From an uncultured Prevotella sp. (GTDB lineage: Bacteria; Bacteroidota; Bacteroidia; Bacteroidales; Bacteroidaceae): a stretch of 19,538 bases of DNA. Both the position numbers and the translations under genes were made by a program. Shown piece by piece: positions 14,860 through 19,538 of this stretch. The stretch lies in contig USJX01000053.1 in NCBI GenBank assembly GCA_900555035.1, positions 1-19,538 of the forward strand. The letters run 5' to 3'. Below the pieces are notes generated by a model. It saw only the letters and a list, made by a program, of their open reading frames with translations. It was not told the DNA's origin and searched no databases. How positions within the stretch are numbered: position 1 is the stretch's first letter; the number at the start of each line of letters is the position of its first letter.

Positions 14860-16359
14860 ATGAGATTTAGAAGTCTTATCTTGATGGTTTTGGCTGTGTT
14901 GTGTACATCTCAGGCGATGGCACAGAGTAAACGTAATGTGCGCAAGCGCCCAGCTACGAACCGTACCGTCGTTAAAAAAAACAAGAAGCCTGCTGCCAAG
15001 CCAAAGGAGGCGGCTTTGCCTGTGGATTCTCAGACCGTAGCTCCAGCAGCTGCGCCGGCTGCGACTCCAGCTCCTGCTGCGCCTGCAACTACGGCAGCTC
15101 CTGCAACTCCAGTGGCTCCTGCAACAACAGCAACTCCAGCAACAACAGCAACTCCAGCAACAGCAGCGGCTCCTGCAACTCCAGCAACAGTTCCGTCTGC
15201 AACTCCTGCTGCCAAGGCAAAGAGTGGGACTTCGTTGCTGCCACCGCCTGCTTCTGTAGTTCCTCAGGACCGTGTGGATACCATTTACTATAACAAGAAC
15301 TGGAAGGTGATTACCAACAAGGCTTTTGCCAGCTATTATCGCTATGCCTTGTATCCGGTGAATCCTGCCATGGCTAAGGAATTCAAGACCTATTATATTG
15401 ATGGTACCTTGCAGAGCGAGGGTAGCTTCCTGGAACTCGACAAGAATGATGATGCCAACAGTAAGTTTACCGATACCTTCGTTTCTTACTATAAGGATGG
15501 CAATGTGGAAGAGAAGAAGAACTTCGTGGATGGCAAGTTGAATGGTGAATATTCCATCTATTTTAATAATGGTAACATCAACAAGCACTTCCTGATGAGC
15601 GAAGGTCGCCGTGATGGTCTTTCTGCTTCGTTCTCTGAGGATGGAAAGATCTGTACCCTCACTCCATACGTTGCCGACCAGCCTGATGGCTACTATGTAG
15701 TGATCGATATTGATGGTAACTATTCTAAGTATTCGCTCGCCGACAAGCAGCCTGTGCTTGAAACTCCATCTCCTTCAGAGGTCGTAACTGAGTATAAGAA
15801 TGGTGTGGCATGGCCATATTACAACAAGAATGGTCTTATCGTGGGTGCCAGCAACACCATGGTTGCCGATATCGGCGGTTATCGCCAGATTGGTCTGTTC
15901 ATTGTCAACAAGAGTATGATCAATCTCGACCTCGATCCAAATCAGATTGAAATCTACTCAGTGAAGAAGGACAAGCGCAGAGATTTCGAAAAGATTTCAG
16001 CAGAAGAATATAACGACAAGATCTTGAAATACGTGCGCCGTACTTCGATGATGCCTGCTTCTCGCAGTGGCAATGTAAACACCAACCTGGGTGCCCAGTT
16101 CTCTAACTCTTCCAACACCGTGAAGGATTTCCAGGCTCGCATCTGCCGTATGCGCAAGTTGGACGACAGCACACACATGAAGTATGCTGATAAGGAGCCA
16201 ACAGATTTGGGCTATCTGGAGCGTACCACCATTCACCCTGGTGAGGTAATCTATGGCTATATCTATACCGACGACCGCAAGGGAGTTGATCTCTTCGTGA
16301 AGGTGAAGATTAATGGCATCGACTATCAGTTTGAGTGGGACGATAGCAAGAAGCAATAA
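14860..16359 (+). CDS. Secreted YwqK/MORN-repeat-like protein with Ala/Pro/Thr linker
   Basis: The 499-residue protein has a signal peptide (about 1-22, cleavage near SQAMAQ), a basic stretch (23-50), then a low-complexity Ala/Pro/Thr linker (about 56-120) encoded by tandem DNA repeats. Next come MORN-type units of the YwqK kind: YYIDGTLQSEGSF, YYKDGNVEEKKNFVDGKLNGEY and YFNNGNINKHF (about 178-250). The C-terminal 200 residues resemble no family I recognise. Proteins annotated as YwqK-family antitoxins share the repeat type, but here the signal peptide argues against an antitoxin role and for a periplasmic or surface function, perhaps tethered through the linker to peptidoglycan or membrane. 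No reaction can be assigned. It has its own strong promoter, and no -7 element separates it from the kinase gene downstream. Confidence 0.75.
   Translation: MRFRSLILMVLAVLCTSQAMAQSKRNVRKRPATNRTVVKKNKKPAAKPKEAALPVDSQTVAPAAAPAATPAPAAPATTAAPATPVAPATTATPATTATPATAAAPATPATVPSATPAAKAKSGTSLLPPPASVVPQDRVDTIYYNKNWKVITNKAFASYYRYALYPVNPAMAKEFKTYYIDGTLQSEGSFLELDKNDDANSKFTDTFVSYYKDGNVEEKKNFVDGKLNGEYSIYFNNGNINKHFLMSEGRRDGLSASFSEDGKICTLTPYVADQPDGYYVVIDIDGNYSKYSLADKQPVLETPSPSEVVTEYKNGVAWPYYNKNGLIVGASNTMVADIGGYRQIGLFIVNKSMINLDLDPNQIEIYSVKKDKRRDFEKISAEEYNDKILKYVRRTSMMPASRSGNVNTNLGAQFSNSSNTVKDFQARICRMRKLDDSTHMKYADKEPTDLGYLERTTIHPGEVIYGYIYTDDRKGVDLFVKVKINGIDYQFEWDDSKKQ
15122..15190 (+). repeat. 18-bp in-frame tandem repeat inside the MORN-like gene
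   Basis: CAACAACAGCAACTCCAG occurs twice without change (15122-15139 and 15140-15157) and is followed by diverged copies (15158-15175 and onward). The unit is a multiple of three and encodes repeating Thr/Ala/Pro, so gain or loss of copies would lengthen or shorten the linker without breaking the frame. Confidence 0.75.
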
Positions 16360-16395
16360 CAAAAAGTAATAGCAAGAAGTAATAGCAAGAAGCAA
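16344..16395 (+). repeat. Four 13-bp tandem repeats spanning the stop codon
   Basis: Units of the form TAGCAAGAAGCAA lie at 16344-16356, 16357-16369 (diverged), 16370-16382 and 16383-16395. The stop codon of the MORN-like gene (16357-16359) is the first three bases of the second unit. The 13-bp period is not a multiple of three. Confidence 0.8.
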
Positions 16396-16409
16396 TAAAA
16401 TGTGAGCAA

Positions 16410-16436
16410 CAGGTCTTCCGATATGCGGAAGACCTG
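16410..16436 (+). other. Hairpin just upstream of the histidine kinase gene
   Basis: CAGGTCTTCC (16410-16419) pairs perfectly with GGAAGACCTG (16427-16436) around a 7-nt loop. Only GTTTAGTT follows, so the T-tract is weak for an intrinsic terminator. It may be a partial terminator or attenuator between the MORN-like gene and the kinase, or may mask an early start codon at 16445. Confidence 0.55.
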
Positions 16437-16477
16437 GTTTAGTTATGAACAATAATGATAAGCTGAAACCTACCAAG

Positions 16478-18502
16478 ATGAAAATAAATCAAATGATATA
16501 TCGTGTAGCCGTAAAGTGCTCCTGTTTTGTGATAGGAGTACTTTGCGTTGTTGCGTGCCAGCGGCCGGCTGGCTCTACAGACACCGATGAGTATCGGGGT
16601 GCCTTGCAGAAGGTGGATGATTCCATTGCTGCCCAGTCACCCCAGGCTCGCAAGATGGTAGAACAGGGATTGAAGGCGGCTGAAGATAGCTTCGCCTTTT
16701 ACGAGTATTATGCTCGTATGGGCAAGTATTTCTGCCTGTCGGCTACTCCCGATTCCATGGTCCCTTATATAGATAAGGTGGTGCAGTTTGCCAAGAAGCA
16801 GCCGGAGTCACCTCGCAGAAACAGTCTGCTCGCCTTTGCCTACAATACGCAGGCAGCCAACTATCATAACTTCCACAAGAAGGGTGAGGAGGCACTGGCA
16901 CTTTATCAGGAAACCTATCGCCTGTCGTTGGCCAGTGATGCCAAGGACCAGACACCTATGGTGTGTGCCAATCTGGGAGATGCCTATCTCTTCGAGAACC
17001 AGTTGCCTGAAGCTGCATCGTGGTATCGCCGTGCCCTGTTCCTGGTCGATTCGCTCGATTTGCCTAAGAAGGAGAACATCACCCTCTATCTGGGTCTGGC
17101 AACCATCTATCTGCAGCTCAACGACTTCGATACATCGCTTAAGTATTACCAGCAGACAGAGAAGTATTTTAACCAGATGTCTGTGGCGATGCAAGCCTAT
17201 TATCTGAATAACTACGGAAATTATTATTATTACTCTAAGGACTATAAGAATTCCCTACGATTGTTTTTGCGCTTGAAGGACTTGCTCGAAAAACGTGGCA
17301 AGGCAGAAGCCTTCGATATGTATCTCTGTAAGCTCAATATGGCTGATGTGTATCTTAATCTGGATCAGTTGGCTGAGTCGGAGAAGTATCTTGACGAGGT
17401 GGAGCCGTATATGCGCAAGAATGCAGATGGTGTGGCCACTTATTACTGCAATACCATCCGAATAGGATTGGCTGTAAAGCGTCATGACTTCCAGGCAGTT
17501 ACCCGTATTCTTGATTCGGAGCAGAATATGTCTCAGATGCCTTTCACCATGCGTCAGATACGCAATCATTATCTCAGGTTGTACTATAAGGCACGGGGAG
17601 ACTATCGCCTGGCATACGAGAATCTGCGGGATGATGTTCGCCAGAACGATTCTCTGGAGCATCGCCGTACCAACATGCGTGCTTCCGAAGTGATGGAGCG
17701 CTTTACGCAGGATACCCTCAAGCTGCACCACGATTTGCAGATGGAGCATAAGAATGCAGAACTGCAGGAAACCAAGATGTTTGCCACTGCTGCTTTGGCC
17801 GTTGTCTTGCTCGTGGTAATGTTCTTCATCATGAAGACCATACAGAACCGTCGCCGCTTGGAAACCAACAAACTGAGAATGATGCAGCTCAAGATGGAGT
17901 CGGTGCGCAACCGCATTTCGCCTCATTTCGTCTTCAACGTGCTTAATAATAAGATTGTGCATTCCGGCAGTGAGGAGGCTGATGAACTGATGCGCTTGTC
18001 AAAACTGATACGTGCCAATCTCGATATGTCGTGCCGCCTGGATGTGAGCCTTGCCGAAGAACTGGAGTTTGTGAAGCAGTATGTAGAGGTAGAGAGACCT
18101 TTGGTAGATGAGAATATGGAGTTCAAGCTTGATGTGGCTCCTGGCATCGACCTCGACAAGGTGCGCATCCCTTCCATGTTTGTACAGATACTGGTAGAAA
18201 ACGCCCTGGTTCACGGATTGAGAGGATGGGAAGGCAGCAAGCGACTCCAGGTGAAGATAGAGCGTAGGCAGGAGGGCATGACCTCCATTTCCGTTATCGA
18301 CAACGGACCGGGCTTCGATATCCGAAGCGCAGGCAGGAAGCGGACAGGGTTGACGGTGCTCAGCCAGACCATCGCCATGATTAACGAGCGAAACCGCAGC
18401 AAGATGTCGTTCTTCATCCATAATCTTCATGATGATGGAGGCAAGGTGCTGGGATGCGAAGCGGGCTTCCTCGTTCCTGATAAGATGAAATTGTCTATAT
18501 AA
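16478..18502 (+). CDS. TPR-containing sensor histidine kinase (LytS-like His_kinase type)
   Basis: From ATG 16478 the protein is 674 residues. An in-frame ATG at 16445 would add 11 polar residues in front of the signal sequence and lie 9 nt after a hairpin, so I prefer the later start. The N-terminus MKINQMIYRVAVK plus a hydrophobic run ends in VVAC (Cys27), a plausible lipobox. A periplasmic tetratricopeptide region follows (about 95-400; for example LANLGDAY-like and YYLNNYGNYYYYSKDYKNSLRLF helices), then a transmembrane helix (about 434-455, ALAVVLLVVMFFIM), the His_kinase motif RISPHFVFNVLNN with His483, and the HATPase with Asn575 (LVENALVHGL) and VIDNGPGF. It should phosphorylate the LytTR regulator encoded next. 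The signal sensed is unknown. No -7 element is seen directly upstream, so it is probably read through from the MORN-like gene. Confidence 0.9.
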   Translation: MKINQMIYRVAVKCSCFVIGVLCVVACQRPAGSTDTDEYRGALQKVDDSIAAQSPQARKMVEQGLKAAEDSFAFYEYYARMGKYFCLSATPDSMVPYIDKVVQFAKKQPESPRRNSLLAFAYNTQAANYHNFHKKGEEALALYQETYRLSLASDAKDQTPMVCANLGDAYLFENQLPEAASWYRRALFLVDSLDLPKKENITLYLGLATIYLQLNDFDTSLKYYQQTEKYFNQMSVAMQAYYLNNYGNYYYYSKDYKNSLRLFLRLKDLLEKRGKAEAFDMYLCKLNMADVYLNLDQLAESEKYLDEVEPYMRKNADGVATYYCNTIRIGLAVKRHDFQAVTRILDSEQNMSQMPFTMRQIRNHYLRLYYKARGDYRLAYENLRDDVRQNDSLEHRRTNMRASEVMERFTQDTLKLHHDLQMEHKNAELQETKMFATAALAVVLLVVMFFIMKTIQNRRRLETNKLRMMQLKMESVRNRISPHFVFNVLNNKIVHSGSEEADELMRLSKLIRANLDMSCRLDVSLAEELEFVKQYVEVERPLVDENMEFKLDVAPGIDLDKVRIPSMFVQILVENALVHGLRGWEGSKRLQVKIERRQEGMTSISVIDNGPGFDIRSAGRKRTGLTVLSQTIAMINERNRSKMSFFIHNLHDDGGKVLGCEAGFLVPDKMKLSI

Positions 18503-18564
18503 GATGTAATCTATCAGATGAGGCAATCTATATAATATATAATAAGGTGTAATGTAATGTGAGT

Positions 18565-19338
18565 ATGAAAATCGTTATTGTAGATGATGATAAGCAGGCG
18601 GCTCTTGACTTGAAAGACCGTCTGCTGAGAAATTATAAGATTGAGGTGGCTGGTGTCGCCTTGAATGGCTTGGAAGGCTTGTCGCTGGTTAACAAGCATC
18701 GTCCCGATGTGTTGTTCCTCGATGTACAGTTGCCTGATATCTCGGGCTTGGACTTCCTGGATAGGATAGATGACTTCACCGATGGTGAATGCCGCGTGGT
18801 GATGTTCACGGCTTACGATAAGTTCATCTTGCCGGCTTTCCGCAAGAAAGCTTTTGATGTGCTGCTCAAGCCGATAGACAACAAAGACCTGGCGCTCATC
18901 ATGGCCCGACTGGAGGAAGCAGGCACTGATTGCATTTTTCCGGCCTACAAAGGGGTAACCATCGATGAGAATGGCATGACCATCAGAAACCAGAAGGAAG
19001 AAAAGTATCTGCTCTATACCAACAGCACCGACTTCAAGTTGGTGGATAAGCGCGACATAGGCGTGTTCCAGTATAATCACACCAGCCGTAGCTGGGAGGT
19101 GGTAGTAGCTGGTGTGCCTACTCCTATCCGGCTGAAACGCAATGTGAACAGCGATTCGCTGGCGGGGCTCGACACACAGTTTGTGCAGATCAACCAGAAA
19201 TACATCATCAATATGGACTATCTGATAGAGGTGGTTGACAATGTCTGCCATTTCTATCCGCCGTTCGACAACATCGATTATGTAAAGGTAGGACGCTTCT
19301 TCCGCAAGAAGTTTATCGAGCGTTTCTGCAGCCTGTAA
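18565..19338 (+). CDS. LytTR-family response regulator
   Basis: The 257-residue protein has an N-terminal receiver domain (about 1-118; acidic pocket in IVDDD, phospho-acceptor Asp53 in VLFLDVQLPD, Thr/Ala in MFTAYD, Lys in LLKPID) and a C-terminal LytTR DNA-binding domain (about 150-255; LLYTNSTDFKLV, QINQKYIINMDYL, RFFRKKFIERF). This is the standard partner of a LytS-type kinase and would bind direct repeats at target promoters. A GTG at 18559 would add two residues (MS) and lies 10 nt after an AAGGTG; the ATG at 18565 gives the conventional MKIVIVDDD start and is preferred, though not certain. It lies 62 nt after the kinase with no visible promoter or terminator between them, so the pair is co-transcribed. 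Targets are not evident; the adjacent downstream promoter at 19447 is one possibility. Confidence 0.93.
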   Translation: MKIVIVDDDKQAALDLKDRLLRNYKIEVAGVALNGLEGLSLVNKHRPDVLFLDVQLPDISGLDFLDRIDDFTDGECRVVMFTAYDKFILPAFRKKAFDVLLKPIDNKDLALIMARLEEAGTDCIFPAYKGVTIDENGMTIRNQKEEKYLLYTNSTDFKLVDKRDIGVFQYNHTSRSWEVVVAGVPTPIRLKRNVNSDSLAGLDTQFVQINQKYIINMDYLIEVVDNVCHFYPPFDNIDYVKVGRFFRKKFIERFCSL

Positions 19339-19397
19339 ATGTGTATTTTCCCATCTCTAGCCAACATATTGTATGAAAAAGGACGGAAAAGTTTGAA

Positions 19398-19407
19398 TTA
19401 TGCATAA
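19398..19407. other. 10-bp palindrome upstream of the terminal gene
   Basis: TTATGCATAA is a perfect palindrome located 40 nt before the -7 element of the last gene, within an AT-rich stretch. It could be a dimeric regulator site, but such short AT-rich palindromes also arise by chance. Confidence 0.2.
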
Positions 19408-19446
19408 AAAAACGTCCAAGATGGTAGCAGTTAGCCAATTATTTCG

Positions 19447-19455
19447 TAACTTTGC
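19447..19455 (+). promoter_or_regulatory. -7 element of the terminal gene's promoter
   Basis: TAACTTTGC matches TAnnTTTGC. No TTTG is present at the -33 distance. The leader to the ATG at 19488 would be about 25 nt. Confidence 0.6.
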
Positions 19456-19487
19456 ACCCGCAAACTTATAAAAATAATAAAAGAAGA

Positions 19488-19538
19488 ATGGCTAATTTGA
19501 GATTTGAGGTTGTAGCCGAGGCCTTTAAGAAAAGACCT
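19488..19538 (+). CDS. N-terminus of a gene cut by the window edge; possibly type III glutamine synthetase
   Basis: An ATG at 19488 opens 17 codons, MANLRFEVVAEAFKKRP, up to the window end. A -7 element lies 33 nt upstream of the start codon, so this is a real gene start. The peptide resembles the start of Bacteroidetes GlnN-type (class III) glutamine synthetases, which begin with a short MxxLRFxxxxxAFKRP-like stretch. With only 17 residues this identification is from memory of the family and remains tentative. If right, the enzyme makes glutamine from glutamate and ammonium in the cytoplasm. Confidence 0.5.
   Translation, partial: MANLRFEVVAEAFKKRP

Noticed and set aside
14752..15588. 278-codon minus-strand ORF with Cys/Ser/Arg-rich runs
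   Set aside because: The odd composition is the reverse reading of the Ala/Pro/Thr repeat codons of the MORN-like gene.
14860..16359. Toxin-antitoxin system based on YwqK-type repeats
   Set aside because: The protein is exported and no toxin gene is adjacent; the antitoxin label for this repeat type is an annotation convention.
19381..19440. Riboswitch or terminator from GGACG/CGTCC pairing
   Set aside because: Only five base pairs around a long AT-rich loop, located before the promoter; not a supportable structure.

Overview
The window looks like chromosome of a gut Bacteroidales, most likely Prevotella or Segatella (copri-like). The reasons are the repeated Bacteroidetes -7 promoter element TAnnTTTG(C), found upstream of most transcription units, the lack of convincing Shine-Dalgarno sites, a giant hybrid two-component sensor next to secreted glycosidases, and moderate GC content. 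Species is inferred, because there is no rRNA or marker gene here.

Left edge (1-1187): the 5' part of an Rpn-family PD-(D/E)XK nuclease/putative transposase runs leftwards off the window. Behind it lies about 490 bp without an intact gene but rich in structure. It holds two consecutive long stem-loops, each with a 9-nt loop (816-884 and 892-936), a cluster of four alternately inverted copies of a GAGATTACGACAGATTTC-like unit (1045-1145), a minus-strand -7 element, and a short open frame with a protein-like C-terminus but no start codon. I read this as relics of a mobile or repeat-associated unit, possibly a structured RNA.

Centre (1188-14669): a carbohydrate-utilisation locus. A leftward hybrid two-component system regulator (HTCS, 1378 aa) is divergent from five rightward secreted glycoside hydrolase genes. 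These are a GH43 of the exo-beta-1,3-galactanase-like clade; an operon of DUF2264 (GH154-type), GH105 unsaturated uronyl hydrolase and LacZ-type GH2 beta-galactosidase; and, after a terminator fused to a new promoter, a GH51 alpha-L-arabinofuranosidase. Together these activities would remove arabinofuranose, glucuronate or unsaturated uronate caps, and beta-linked galactose. That fits type II arabinogalactan (AGP) side chains or decorated pectin. No SusC/SusD pair is present in the window.

Right (14779-19338): a strong promoter drives a secreted protein with an Ala/Pro/Thr repeat linker and YwqK/MORN-like repeats. A hairpin follows, then a TPR-containing sensor histidine kinase of the His_kinase (LytS-like) type and its LytTR response regulator. 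After a further promoter, the window ends in the first 17 codons of a gene whose N-terminus resembles type III glutamine synthetase.

Most genes are ordinary members of known families. The least explained material is the structured gap at 816-1145.
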